Part shown: one piece after another, positions 1 through 8,288 of the stretch
Layout: every line of letters starts with the position of its first letter
Position numbering within the stretch: the stretch's first letter is position 1
Source: Thalassospira profundimaris WP0211
GTDB lineage: Bacteria > Pseudomonadota > Alphaproteobacteria > Rhodospirillales > Thalassospiraceae
DNA length: 64,000 nt
NCBI RefSeq assembly: GCF_000300275.1
Contig: NZ_AMRN01000002.1
Span: 310,001 to 374,000, forward strand
Direction of reading: 5' to 3'
The notes under the pieces: generated by a model
What the model was told of the DNA's origin: nothing
Seen by the model: the letters and a program-made list of their open reading frames with translations, nothing else
Database searches by the model: none
Program-made: the position numbers and the translations under genes

Positions 1-782
1 TGGTCGAAGTGGAGGTTGAGTCCGCTAAGTGCACTCGATGCCGTTGGCCAAGCCAGCGCTAAGGAAGTTAGAGCAAGGCGAGCAGCCAGAAGAGCATCTT
101 TCTCCCCTTTCTCAGGACCAGACATAGGAATTTTCACACTACATACGTATGGACATTCGCCAATAGTTTTCAAAACCTCCTGCTCAGAATAGTTGTCCCG
201 TGATCTTTTACGCTTTCTAACCTCAAAGCCGTCCCAAATCCTCACAATACGTCGTTTGGTTATGTTTGAGATATTCCCATCAGAGGCTTTACGATTTAGC
301 CAGAGCGAACGTGGTTCGAAACGAACGGGGCCAATCTGAAATGGAAAAAAGTCGTTGTATGTAAAAAGTCTGCATCCAAGTGTATACTCTGCTCTATCGT
401 GATTTGATTTGATATCTAGCTTATCGAGAATTCTTGTTTCTACCTCAGTCTGAACCGCCTTGGCACTGGCAATAATGTCGTCATCTAAATTGATTGAATG
501 GAGGGCAGGGCCAAATGTCTCGCGAACAAGTGTTCTAAAATCTTTCTTAGAAAACTGGTTCTTAATCGGAGAGTTAATCTGCATTTCGCAGGCGATATCT
601 TCAATAAGTTGATCAATTTTTTTTGAGATGTTTATTTGGTCGTCTCTGCCGTCTGTCTGAAGTTGACGAGGAATCGGAAAGTTATCGTAAACTTCTATAT
701 ACGGCTTTTTCAGTTTTCGGATACGGTAGAATTCTTCAACGATCTCTTTGAATTTATTAGAATTTCTGACTTTTCCTGTCAT
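1..782 (-). CDS. hypothetical protein, N-terminal part (runs off the left edge)
   Basis: Reading leftward from an ATG at 782, the frame stays open to base 1, giving at least 260 residues with no stop inside the window. The start is supported by an AAAGAGG ribosome site just upstream. The product is charged and soluble, begins MTGKVRNSNKFKEI, and shows no signal peptide or clear membrane helix. I recognise no domain. The DNA is clearly more AT-rich than the neighbouring choline-sulfate genes, with codons such as AAA, ATT and AGA, which suggests acquired DNA. The 122 bases between it and the LysR gene contain nothing I can name. Function unknown; the coding call is good, the role is open. Confidence 0.7.
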   Translation of the reverse strand, partial: MTGKVRNSNKFKEIVEEFYRIRKLKKPYIEVYDNFPIPRQLQTDGRDDQINISKKIDQLIEDIACEMQINSPIKNQFSKKDFRTLVRETFGPALHSINLDDDIIASAKAVQTEVETRILDKLDIKSNHDRAEYTLGCRLFTYNDFFPFQIGPVRFEPRSLWLNRKASDGNISNITKRRIVRIWDGFEVRKRKRSRDNYSEQEVLKTIGECPYVCSVKIPMSGPEKGEKDALLAARLALTSLALAWPTASSALSGLNLHFD

Positions 783-904
783 GAACTGGCCTCTTTTTAA
801 TCTACCTTGAAGGCGAAAAAGCCCCTGCCAACAATGGGATGAAAGCGAACATTAGATTGCTTTGAAGTGTAGTGTTTTTGATGTTGAATCAAAAGTTGCT
901 CAGA

Positions 905-1792
905 TCAGGTCTCGTTGATCAACCAGTTGAGAAGCGTCGTCGTCGTCCGGTTGCTGACCGAGTTACCCGGCACCATCCAATATCCGCGATCCGCGCGGCT
1001 GACTTCGCGTCCGACCGCAACAAGGCTTCCTTGTTCAAGGTGGGGGTCGACCAATCCCCGCCAGCCAAGGGCAACCCCCTGTTCGGCAAGGGCGGCCTGA
1101 ATGACAAAGCCATAGGAATTCAGGCCAAGGTCGCCTTGGGCCGGTTTGCGGTCAATGCCATGATCGGCAAGCCAGCTTTCCCATGTCAGCCAGCGTGATT
1201 TTCCGTCCACTTCAAGATGCAATAACGGCGCACGTGCAAAGTCTGCCGGGTCATCAAATGGCCCGAACCGTTCCAGAAAGCCCGGCGTACAGACCGGCAC
1301 GACGCGTTCCGGGATCAGAAGCTTTGCAGTCTCGGGAAAATCGTCCGCCGCCCCGAACAACATTGCCGCATCGGTTTCACGCGCCATTGCATCATCAAGG
1401 CTTTGCGATGCAATGATATGGACTTCGGCCTCGGGATGCGGGCGGCGAAAATCCGTCACACGCGGCATCAACCAGAAGGCGGCAAACCCGAAATCGGTAA
1501 AAATCCGCACCGCGTGATCCTGCGACGTTCGCCGGGTATCGCGCGCGGCCTTGTCGATATTCTCCACACTGCTTTGAACAGCTTCAAACAGGATTTCGCC
1601 TGCATTACTCAATCGGCTGCCGCCTTGGGATCGATGGAGCAATGATACCCCCAATTGATCTTCTACCCGTTTGATCTGATAGGTCACCGCAGGCTGGCTG
1701 AGCCCCAACTCATTGGCCGCCCGCGTCAGACTGCCAAGCCGCCCAACCGCTTCGAAAATTCTCAGCCAACCAATGTCCAACGGTCTTTGCAT
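905..1792 (-). CDS. LysR-type regulator, probable choline-sulfate utilisation regulator
   Basis: A 295-residue LysR-type regulator. An N-terminal helix-turn-helix lies at about residues 8-65 (the stretch SLTRAANELGLSQPAVTYQI is typical), followed by a periplasmic-binding-like effector domain at about 90-290. It is divergent from the choline sulfatase gene at 2301. That is the usual place for the dedicated regulator of choline-sulfate use (the family sometimes called choline-sulfate utilisation transcription factor), so the assignment rests on family plus context. It probably senses choline sulfate or choline and controls betC and the BCCT transporter. The promoter region at 1793-1867 is AT-rich. 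Another GcvA-like LysR role cannot be excluded. Confidence 0.8.
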   Translation of the reverse strand: MQRPLDIGWLRIFEAVGRLGSLTRAANELGLSQPAVTYQIKRVEDQLGVSLLHRSQGGSRLSNAGEILFEAVQSSVENIDKAARDTRRTSQDHAVRIFTDFGFAAFWLMPRVTDFRRPHPEAEVHIIASQSLDDAMARETDAAMLFGAADDFPETAKLLIPERVVPVCTPGFLERFGPFDDPADFARAPLLHLEVDGKSRWLTWESWLADHGIDRKPAQGDLGLNSYGFVIQAALAEQGVALGWRGLVDPHLEQGSLVAVGREVSRADRGYWMVPGNSVSNRTTTTLLNWLINET

Positions 1793-1867
1793 TATAAAAA
1801 TTCTTTATGGAAGTGATTAAAAAACACCGGGTTTCTTTGAGGGGTGATTTATGGATTTAATGGTGAA

Positions 1868-2130
1868 GGGTCAGGATTCATTCATTTGACTTGAATGGTC
1901 AATCAGATTTGTGCGGATAAGCGGAGCGAAATCGCCGGAAGATAAGTATCTTTCAAGGTTTTGCGACAAAGTAGCCCGTGCAAATCCGATTGATCCGAAG
2001 GACAGAGATTATATTTGCGAACTCCGGCGTCAAAGCCCTAGGACGGGATACCAACCCGCCCAGCGGCCATTTCCTGGGATTTCACAAATATAATCTCTGC
2101 CATTCAAATCAAATGAATGGACCCTGACCC
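1868..2130 (+). repeat. 263-bp structured inverted-repeat element, copy 1 (upstream of betC)
   Basis: First of two 263-bp copies in the same orientation. Its ends form a 31-bp imperfect inverted repeat (1868-1898 with 2100-2130; outer end GGGTCAGG). Inside are two further hairpins: about 1899-1916 with 1975-1996, and about 2002-2024 with 2077-2100. A small hairpin, TTTTG-CGA-CAAAG, lies at 1959-1971. The core at about 1946-1985 is nearly identical to copy 2, whereas the stems differ in sequence but still pair. No ORF of note. It ends 170 bp before the betC start. It could be a non-autonomous mobile element or a structured leader. I see no clear target-site duplication here. Confidence 0.85.
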
Positions 2131-2300
2131 TCGCGAATTGCGTCAAGCGGAATAACAACAAGGCCCGATAAAACGCACCCGAAAAGGGGCACGGGGTTTG
2201 TGCTGGCGTGGATCGCATCAAACGACCCAGGGGTGCTTTCTTGTCAATACTGCCGTCCCGGTGATCGGCGGATTGCACCCTGTGAAGGAGTGCAGAATAA

Positions 2301-3815
2301 ATGACGTCCCCGAATATCCTGATCCTGATGGCCGACCAGTTGAACGGGACCCTGTTCCCGGATGGCCCTGCGGATTTTCTCCATACGCCCCACTTGCGCA
2401 AGCTCGCCGAACGTTCCGCGCGTTTTCGCAATTGCTATACGGCATCGCCACTGTGCGCGCCGGGCCGGGCGTCATTTATGGCCGGTCAATTGCCCAACCG
2501 CACCCGGGTCTATGATAACGCCGCCGAATTTGCCTCAGACATTCCGACCTATGCCCATCATCTGCGCCGCGCAGGCTATTACACCTGCCTGTCGGGCAAG
2601 ATGCATTTCGTCGGCCCTGATCAGCTGCACGGGTTTGAAGAACGTCTGACCACCGATATCTATCCGGCCGATTTTGGCTGGACCCCGGATTATCGCAAGC
2701 CGGGCGAACGCATCGACTGGTGGTATCATAACCTTGGCTCGGTCACCGGCGCCGGTGTCGCCGAGATTTCCAACCAGATGGAATATGATGACGAGGTTGC
2801 CTACAACGCGACGCATAAGATTTATGACCTGTCGCGTGGCAATGATGAACGCCCCTGGTGCCTGACCGTCAGCTTCACTCACCCGCATGACCCTTATGTC
2901 GCACGCAAGAAATTCTGGGACCTGTACGAAGACTGCCCGGAACTTGAACCCGACGTCGCGCCGTTTGATTTCGAGGATCAGGATCCGCATTCCCAGCGCC
3001 TGATGAAGGCAAGTGACTACACCGCCTTTGACATCAAAAACGAAGATGTCAGACGGTCCCGTCAGGCCTATTTCGCCAACATTTCCTATATTGATGACAA
3101 GGTCGGGCAGATCATGGAGGTGCTTGAAACCACCCGTCAGCTCGATAACACCATCATCATCTTTGTCTCGGACCATGGCGACATGCTGGGCGAACGCGGC
3201 CTGTGGTTCAAAATGAGCTTTTTCGAAGGCTCGGCCCGTGTGCCGCTGATGATGGCCGGGCCGGGGATCATGCCGGGCCTTTATACCGACCCGGTTTCAA
3301 GCCTTGATGTCACACCGACGGTGGCCGATCTCGCCGGTATTTCGATGGCAGAGGTGCAACCATGGACCGATGGCATGTCGCTCTGTGGAATGCTGGCGGG
3401 GAACGTCCGGACAGAGCCGGTCCTGATGGAATATGCCGCCGAGGGGTCCTATGCCCCGCTGGTCTGTATTCGCGAAGGCAAATGGAAATACACCTATTGC
3501 ACGCTTGATCCCGAACAGCTGTTTGATCTCGACGCCGATCCCAAAGAACTGACCAATCTGGCGACGGACCCGGCCTGTGCCGATCAGATGGATGCGTTCC
3601 GCGCCCAGCGTGCCGCGCGCTGGAATCTGGAGGCGTTTGATTCTGCGGTCCGCGAAAGTCAGGCACGTCGCTGGATTGTCTATGAGGCGCTGCGCAACGG
3701 GTCTTACTTCCCGTGGGATTACCAGCCGCTGCAAAAGGCGTCCGAACGCTACATGCGCAATCACATGGATCTGAACGAACTCGAGGACAAACAGCGCTTC
3801 CCGCGAGGGGAGTAA
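2301..3815 (+). CDS. betC: choline-sulfatase
   Basis: A 504-residue cytoplasmic sulfatase that hydrolyses choline-O-sulfate to choline and sulfate, supplying choline for glycine betaine synthesis. The N-terminal motif NILILMADQ carries metal-binding Asp. The C-x-P-x-R activation motif (C52-A-P-G-R) supplies the cysteine converted to formylglycine. SDHGDMLGE is the second metal motif. The C-terminal part (about 430-504, including YFPWDYQP) matches the extra domain of choline sulfatases rather than generic arylsulfatases. Length fits the family. AAGGAG lies about 10 bases before the ATG. It sits between a divergent LysR regulator and a BCCT transporter, and a 263-bp structured element lies just upstream. 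Confidence 0.93.
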   Translation: MTSPNILILMADQLNGTLFPDGPADFLHTPHLRKLAERSARFRNCYTASPLCAPGRASFMAGQLPNRTRVYDNAAEFASDIPTYAHHLRRAGYYTCLSGKMHFVGPDQLHGFEERLTTDIYPADFGWTPDYRKPGERIDWWYHNLGSVTGAGVAEISNQMEYDDEVAYNATHKIYDLSRGNDERPWCLTVSFTHPHDPYVARKKFWDLYEDCPELEPDVAPFDFEDQDPHSQRLMKASDYTAFDIKNEDVRRSRQAYFANISYIDDKVGQIMEVLETTRQLDNTIIIFVSDHGDMLGERGLWFKMSFFEGSARVPLMMAGPGIMPGLYTDPVSSLDVTPTVADLAGISMAEVQPWTDGMSLCGMLAGNVRTEPVLMEYAAEGSYAPLVCIREGKWKYTYCTLDPEQLFDLDADPKELTNLATDPACADQMDAFRAQRAARWNLEAFDSAVRESQARRWIVYEALRNGSYFPWDYQPLQKASERYMRNHMDLNELEDKQRFPRGE

Positions 3816-3818
3816 GAA

Positions 3819-3859
3819 GCAGCGTCGGCCAGCCATGTGGGACGGCGGGCCGGCGCTGC
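3819..3859 (+). terminator. hairpin after betC
   Basis: GCAGCG-TC-GGCC (3819-3830) pairs with GGCC-GG-CGCTGC (3848-3859) directly after the betC stop. No run of T follows, so it may be a weak terminator or an RNA-stabilising hairpin. Confidence 0.45.
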
Positions 3860-3989
3860 CTCAACTCGTTCGTCGAAATAGCTGAAGAACCGAGTATCTG
3901 AATACCTGAAGTGCCGACCAGAAAGTGCCTAATCAAAGCCGCCTTGCAGTTCGGCTCGGGTACGGACCGCATGTTTGATCAGGGGGCTA

Positions 3990-4252
3990 GGCTCAGGACC
4001 TACTAATTTGATTTGAATGGTTCACCGTATTTGTGCGGATACGCGAAGCAAAACCGCAGGAAGATATATATCTTTCAAGGCTTTGCGACAAAGTAGCCCG
4101 TGCAAATACGGTTAATCCGAAGGACAGACGTTATAGCTGCAAACTCCTGCGTCAAACCCCTTGGCCGGGATACCAGCCCGACCGGCGGGCTTTTCCTAGG
4201 ATTTCGCAACTATAACGTCTGCCATTTCAATCAAATTAGTAGGTCCTGAGCC
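3990..4252 (+). repeat. 263-bp structured inverted-repeat element, copy 2 (upstream of BCCT gene)
   Basis: Second copy, exactly the same length and orientation as 1868-2130. The outer 31-bp stem is 3990-4020 with 4222-4252, starting GGCTCAGG. Inner hairpins are about 4021-4038 with 4097-4118, and 4124-4146 with 4199-4222. The small hairpin CTTTG-CGA-CAAAG is at 4081-4093. Compared with copy 1, eleven stem positions have changed on both arms so that pairing is kept. The core is about 95 percent identical. TA flanks both ends, which could be a 2-bp target duplication. It ends 41 bp before the preferred start of the transporter gene. Confidence 0.85.
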
Positions 4253-4293
4253 TAAACAACGAAAAGTTGGGTACCCGAAACAGTGAGGTAATC

Positions 4294-5943
4294 ATGGACG
4301 ACAAAATGAAGGTGGGGCCACTCGGGCCCTTCCCGCGGGTCAGCAAGCCGGTCTTTTCCGTCTCGGCAATCCTGATCGTCGGGTTCATCATATTCGGGGC
4401 GGTGTTTACGGAAACCGCTGGCGCGCTGTTTGCCGCAGCACAAGCCGCCATCGCAAACTATTTTGGCTGGTTCCTGATCATCGTTGCCAATCTGGCCGTG
4501 ATCGTCAGCCTTTATCTTGCCATCGGTCCTTATGGCCGTGTGCGTCTGGGACGTCAGACCGACGCCCCCGAATATGGTCTGTTTTCATGGACGGCGATGC
4601 TGTTTAGTGCCGGTATCGGCATCGGCTTGCTCTATTGGGGCGTGGCCGAACCGCTTTATCACTATTTCGCACCCCCCATGGCCGAGCCCGAAACCATCGA
4701 GGCCGCCGAACAGGCAATGATGATTTCGTTCCTGCATTGGGGCATCCATGGCTGGGCGCTGTATTGCATTGTCGGCCTGTCGCTGGCCTATTTCCATTAC
4801 CGCAAGGGCCTGCCGCTTTCGATCCGCTCCGCACTTTATCCGATCATTGGCGAACGGATTTATGGCACCTGGGGCCATGTCGTCGACATCCTTGCCGTTT
4901 TCGGCACCATGTTTGGCATTGTCACGACCCTTGGTCTTGGCGTCATGCAAATCAGTTCCGGTCTGAATTCGCTGTTTGGCATTCCCGATACGCTGCCGGT
5001 TCAGATCGTATTGATTGCCATCATCACCCTGTTTGCGACCATTTCGGTCATGGCGGGGCTTGATGGCGGGATCAAGCGGATCAGTAACCTCAATATCCAG
5101 CTCAGCTTTGTGTTGCTGGCCTTTGTTCTGTTCTTTGGTCCGACGCTTTTCGTCCTCGACAGCTTTGTTGAGAATGTCGGTAACTATGTCAGCAATCTGG
5201 TCCAGATCAGTCTCTGGAGCGAAGCCTACACTGACAGCAACTGGCAGGCAGGCTGGACGATCTTCTATTGGGCCTGGTGGGTGTCGTGGTCGCCGTTTGT
5301 CGGCATCTTTATCGCCCGTATCTCGCGCGGCCGCACGGTGCGTGAATTCACCCTCGGTGTATTGTTCATCCCGGTCTTCATTCTGTTCTTCTGGTTCACC
5401 GCCTTTGGCGGGGCTGCGATCCATATGGAAATGATTGGCGATCCCGGTTTGATCGAGGCCACTAAGGCCAGTTACGGCAGCGCGATCTTCAAGCTGCTGG
5501 AATTCATGCCGCTGACCAAATTTGTCACTACTGTTGTGATCGTGATGATCGTGATCTGGTTTGTCACGTCATCTGACAGTGGCTCGTTTGTCATCGACAT
5601 GCTGACCGCCGGTGGCGATGCCGATCCGCCCCGCATTCAGCGTCTGTTCTGGGCAACGACCGAAGGCGTGATTGCCGCCGTCCTTCTGGTGGCAGGCGGG
5701 CTGTCGGCCTTGCAGGCCGCCGCTGTGGTGGCGGGCTTCCCGTTTGCCGCAGTCATTCTGGTCATGATGTATGGGCTGTTGCGTGGTCTTGGCCGCGACT
5801 CACTCGTGCTCTATCGCTACAAACAGTGGTACGAGACCGAGTATGAGGCCGACCATAACCTGCCTGATGCCTATGTCGACGAAGACGAACTCCCCGACGT
5901 TCACCCGGGGCCGTCGATCACCAAACCAAGGCATGCTGAATAG
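4294..5943 (+). CDS. BCCT-family transporter (choline / glycine betaine type)
   Basis: A 549-residue betaine/choline/carnitine transporter with 12 predicted membrane helices. The glycine-rich helix reads SAGIGIGLLYWGVAEPLYHY, and the family signature around residues 315-340 is WAWWVSWSPFVGIFIARISR. A start at 4294 (MDDKMKVG) is preferred over a TTG at 4267 because GTGAGG lies just upstream of the ATG. Next to betC it most likely imports choline, choline sulfate or betaine. Substrate cannot be fixed from sequence. Transcription probably depends on the divergent LysR regulator. The 263-bp element occupies the region just upstream and could form its leader. The C-terminus has an acidic tail (YVDEDELPDV) in the region where BCCT proteins carry osmosensing tails. 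Confidence 0.9.
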   Translation: MDDKMKVGPLGPFPRVSKPVFSVSAILIVGFIIFGAVFTETAGALFAAAQAAIANYFGWFLIIVANLAVIVSLYLAIGPYGRVRLGRQTDAPEYGLFSWTAMLFSAGIGIGLLYWGVAEPLYHYFAPPMAEPETIEAAEQAMMISFLHWGIHGWALYCIVGLSLAYFHYRKGLPLSIRSALYPIIGERIYGTWGHVVDILAVFGTMFGIVTTLGLGVMQISSGLNSLFGIPDTLPVQIVLIAIITLFATISVMAGLDGGIKRISNLNIQLSFVLLAFVLFFGPTLFVLDSFVENVGNYVSNLVQISLWSEAYTDSNWQAGWTIFYWAWWVSWSPFVGIFIARISRGRTVREFTLGVLFIPVFILFFWFTAFGGAAIHMEMIGDPGLIEATKASYGSAIFKLLEFMPLTKFVTTVVIVMIVIWFVTSSDSGSFVIDMLTAGGDADPPRIQRLFWATTEGVIAAVLLVAGGLSALQAAAVVAGFPFAAVILVMMYGLLRGLGRDSLVLYRYKQWYETEYEADHNLPDAYVDEDELPDVHPGPSITKPRHAE

Positions 5944-5978
5944 GCACGCCGACTAGTCCAATGACGATCAAACACAAA

Positions 5979-6010
5979 AACGGACGGATGGTTTGCCCCA
6001 TCCGTCCGTT
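5979..6010. terminator. bidirectional terminator
   Basis: A 13-bp perfect stem, AACGGACGGATGG (5979-5991) with its complement at 5998-6010 and a 6-base loop, lies between the convergent BCCT and PfpI genes. A-rich sequence on the left side gives a U-tract for the minus strand. Confidence 0.8.
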
Positions 6011-6043
6011 GCTTTGAGGGTGTTCAGGTCACCTTGTTCGGTC

Positions 6044-6604
6044 TTATGCTGCACGCTGGTGATGCGTGCCTTCGCTGACTTCCTCGACGATTTTGCTGAC
6101 AAAGGCATCAAGGTCCTGCGGTGAACGCGACGTCACAATGCCGTCTTCGCAGACCACAGCTTCGTCGCGCCAAAGCGCACCGGCATTGAGCATATCGGTC
6201 TTGATCGACGCAAATGACGTTGCGTGGCGATCGCGCAGGGCACCGGCCTCGATCAAAAGCCACGGGCCGTGGCAAATGGCGGCAACCGGTTTGCCCGATG
6301 CGACGAACTCGCGCACCAGACTGACAGACGCTTCGTCATTGCGCAGCAGGTCCGGGTTGATCTGCCCGCCTGGGATGACCAGCGCGTCATAGTCTTTGAT
6401 ATCGACATCTTTGACTTCGACATCGACATCGACCGTATCGCCCCAGTCACTTTTATCCCAGCTTTTGATCGGCTCGGATTTGGGGGATGCGATTTTGACG
6501 TCGGCCCCGTGGTTTGACAATTTTTCAAGCGGAACACGCAGTTCAGACCGTTCATAGCCATCGGTGGCAAGAATCAGAATCTTTGCGGTATCAATCGCAG
6601 GCAT
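6044..6604 (-). CDS. DJ-1/PfpI family protein (type 1 glutamine amidotransferase-like)
   Basis: A 186-residue cytoplasmic protein of the DJ-1/PfpI superfamily. The nucleophile elbow AAICHGPW places the reactive Cys111 next to His112. The upstream VIPGG motif and the acid residue of the ELR segment near residue 21 are also typical. Related proteins (YhbO, PfpI) have been described as stress-protective deglycases or proteases, and the exact activity is disputed. AAGGAG precedes the ATG. It is a single gene, convergent with the BCCT transporter and sharing a terminator with it. Upstream lies a 270-bp inverted-repeat element, which may carry or disrupt its promoter. Confidence 0.88.
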   Translation of the reverse strand: MPAIDTAKILILATDGYERSELRVPLEKLSNHGADVKIASPKSEPIKSWDKSDWGDTVDVDVEVKDVDIKDYDALVIPGGQINPDLLRNDEASVSLVREFVASGKPVAAICHGPWLLIEAGALRDRHATSFASIKTDMLNAGALWRDEAVVCEDGIVTSRSPQDLDAFVSKIVEEVSEGTHHQRAA

Positions 6605-6627
6605 AATGTCGCTCCTTTCGTTGGTCT

Positions 6628-6897
6628 AGAGCACGTCGCGTTTAATCTGCACCATTTTGCCGGAGACAGTCTTCTGTCGTACAAGGAAAGACCCGCAGAG
6701 CGTAGCGGGGCTACGGTCAAGGGTCCTGACGCAGTGGGGCGGAAGACTGACTGTCCCGGCCCGAAGGGGTTGATTTTGGCGACGTTTCGCGGCGTTACAC
6801 CGTTTGACCGATGCGCCGCATCGCTCTGCGCGCTGTGCCTTGCCAAACCGCTCGCCAAAAACAAACAAAATGATACAGATTAAACGCGACGTGCTCT
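6628..6897. mobile_element. MITE-like element with 22-bp perfect terminal inverted repeats
   Basis: A perfect 22-bp inverted repeat (AGAGCACGTCGCGTTTAATC... at 6628-6649, complement at 6876-6897) bounds 270 bp without a convincing gene. The internal sequence has further short inverted arms (AGTCTTC / GAAGACT). A left-hand TA and right-hand TT next to GAGCAC could be a worn TA target duplication. Size and ends suggest a non-autonomous element mobilised by a transposase encoded elsewhere. The transposase family is not identifiable here. Confidence 0.7.
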
Positions 6898-7007
6898 TGG
6901 CATTACACCTTTCCAACGGCTGCGACCTGCTCTCGTTCCGGATTTCAATGTGATCATTTTGTGGCACGGGTGCAAAGGTGCTGCGAAACACCGATTTTCC
7001 TTTAATC

Positions 7008-7113
7008 GTATGAGGATTTATATTCCACCTTGCCAGTGGTCCGTCTGACGGCCTGGCAAAGGGCGGAAGTCCCGCTTATCCATTTGAAAACAGGCGGTTT
7101 CTAATCCTCATAC
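7008..7113. repeat. 106-bp stem-loop element
   Basis: GTATGAGGATT at 7008-7018 is complementary to 7103-7113. Inside, TTGCCAG (7030-7036) pairs with CTGGCAA (7053-7059) around a CCGTC/GACGG inner stem. It lies 38 bp beyond the 3' end of the binding-protein gene. It could be a small palindromic repeat element, a terminator for that gene or a structured RNA. With one copy I cannot decide. Confidence 0.5.
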
Positions 7114-7150
7114 TTAATCAGTCCGGATGGAGTGGTGCTGTCGCGCCAGT

Positions 7151-8104
7151 TCAGTTTGACGGGGTGGTTTTTTCGGGCGCTATTTGGCCCTCTAACGGGT
7201 TCAGGATGCGCCAGTCTTTTACCTGTTCATTGATGATGCCGCTATTGGCCAGACATTGATGAATGAACCCGTTGGCATGCAGGGCATCGATCCCGGTATT
7301 GAGTGCCGCGACGATCTTTTCGGCATCCGGCAGATGGAGCGATATCATGAAATGCTGGCTGGCGGGCAAGACGACCTTGACGCCGGGTATTGGATAAAGG
7401 CGAATACCTTCAAGATCTTGCACCATCGCCGGCGTGCTGGAAAATTCCAGCAAGGTAAAATCGGCACGATTGGCATTGATCATCGCATGGATTTGCTGCT
7501 TGGTGGCTGCACTGGTCAGGCTTGCAGGCGCAAGACTTTCCAGAACGTCCCAGTCCAGACGCCAGGTGCGAATGGATACCGCACTCAAGTTATGCACATT
7601 CGAAATCGGCTTATTGTCGCTCAGTGTTAAACTGTCCTCGCGAACATAGATGCCTTTCTCGCTAGCGCCCCGGCGCAGGATCGGCGCTGATTTCAGCACT
7701 TCCGGGTCCGCATCGATATTGAAATCCCAGTCCGATTTGATATCGGCAAAGCCTTCACTGACCATCTTGCGGCTGCGTTCGGAATTCGGCGATGGCACCA
7801 CCTGTACCCTCGTGGCAAGCCCGCCCGCCTGCAGGGCTTCCTTTAGAATGGAATACATCACAAGCGACGCGTTGCTGGGCCTGTATGCAAGACAGGACCG
7901 GCATTCCGGGGTGCTGTCATTCTGGCAGGAAAGAACCACATCGAACTCGGCTTCGCGCACGGGCAAGCGGATATCGACGGTTTCTGTGGCGTTTGCGATA
8001 TTGCTGCCAAACGCAGCCAGCGCGCAAAGCGTAACGCTCAGGGCGACAAAAATGCCGGATCTGGTTTTGTCTGTCGACCTGGTGGCAAAGGTCTTGGGGC
8101 TCAT
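7151..8104 (-). CDS. exported periplasmic-binding-like protein, function unknown
   Basis: A 317-residue protein with an N-terminal signal sequence (hydrophobic GIFVALSVTLCALAAFGS followed by ANA, about residues 20-42). The rest resembles the type 2 periplasmic-binding fold used by family 3 solute receptors, with a conserved-looking LLEFSSTPAMV stretch and RTWRLDW. Two cysteine pairs (SCQNDSTPECRSC) near the mature N-terminus are unusual. ATG at 8104 is chosen over an upstream TTG, though no strong ribosome site is visible. There is no transporter gene beside it, so it may serve a sensor or work alone. It is separated from ilvE by a strong terminator. Confidence 0.6.
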   Translation of the reverse strand: MSPKTFATRSTDKTRSGIFVALSVTLCALAAFGSNIANATETVDIRLPVREAEFDVVLSCQNDSTPECRSCLAYRPSNASLVMYSILKEALQAGGLATRVQVVPSPNSERSRKMVSEGFADIKSDWDFNIDADPEVLKSAPILRRGASEKGIYVREDSLTLSDNKPISNVHNLSAVSIRTWRLDWDVLESLAPASLTSAATKQQIHAMINANRADFTLLEFSSTPAMVQDLEGIRLYPIPGVKVVLPASQHFMISLHLPDAEKIVAALNTGIDALHANGFIHQCLANSGIINEQVKDWRILNPLEGQIAPEKTTPSN

Positions 8105-8220
8105 GCGGTGGTCCGGTGGCAATGGTTGTGTTCACGACCGCCGATATGTGAGGACGCGGACATCTGATTTCATCCTTGGCGGGGTGGAATATTTGTCACA
8201 CGACAAAATCCCAACAAAAA

Positions 8221-8245
8221 TACCCCGGCCATGATGACCGGGGTA
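8221..8245 (-). terminator. rho-independent terminator of ilvE
   Basis: TACCCCGG (8221-8228) pairs with CCGGGGTA (8238-8245). On the minus strand it is followed by a T-run (complement of the A-run at 8216-8220). Confidence 0.8.
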
Positions 8246-8288
8246 TTCTTCAAAAAATGTGAATAATCGATCTGATTATTCAAAAAAA

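Noticed and set aside
1911-2093. 60-residue frames inside both 263-bp elements (also 4033-4215)
   Set aside because: The frames occur because the copies are related. The differences between the copies follow stem pairing, not codon positions.
6574-6991. Minus-strand frames of 96 and 121 residues
   Set aside because: They coincide with the MITE-like element and its flanks, have no ribosome site and no sensible protein character.
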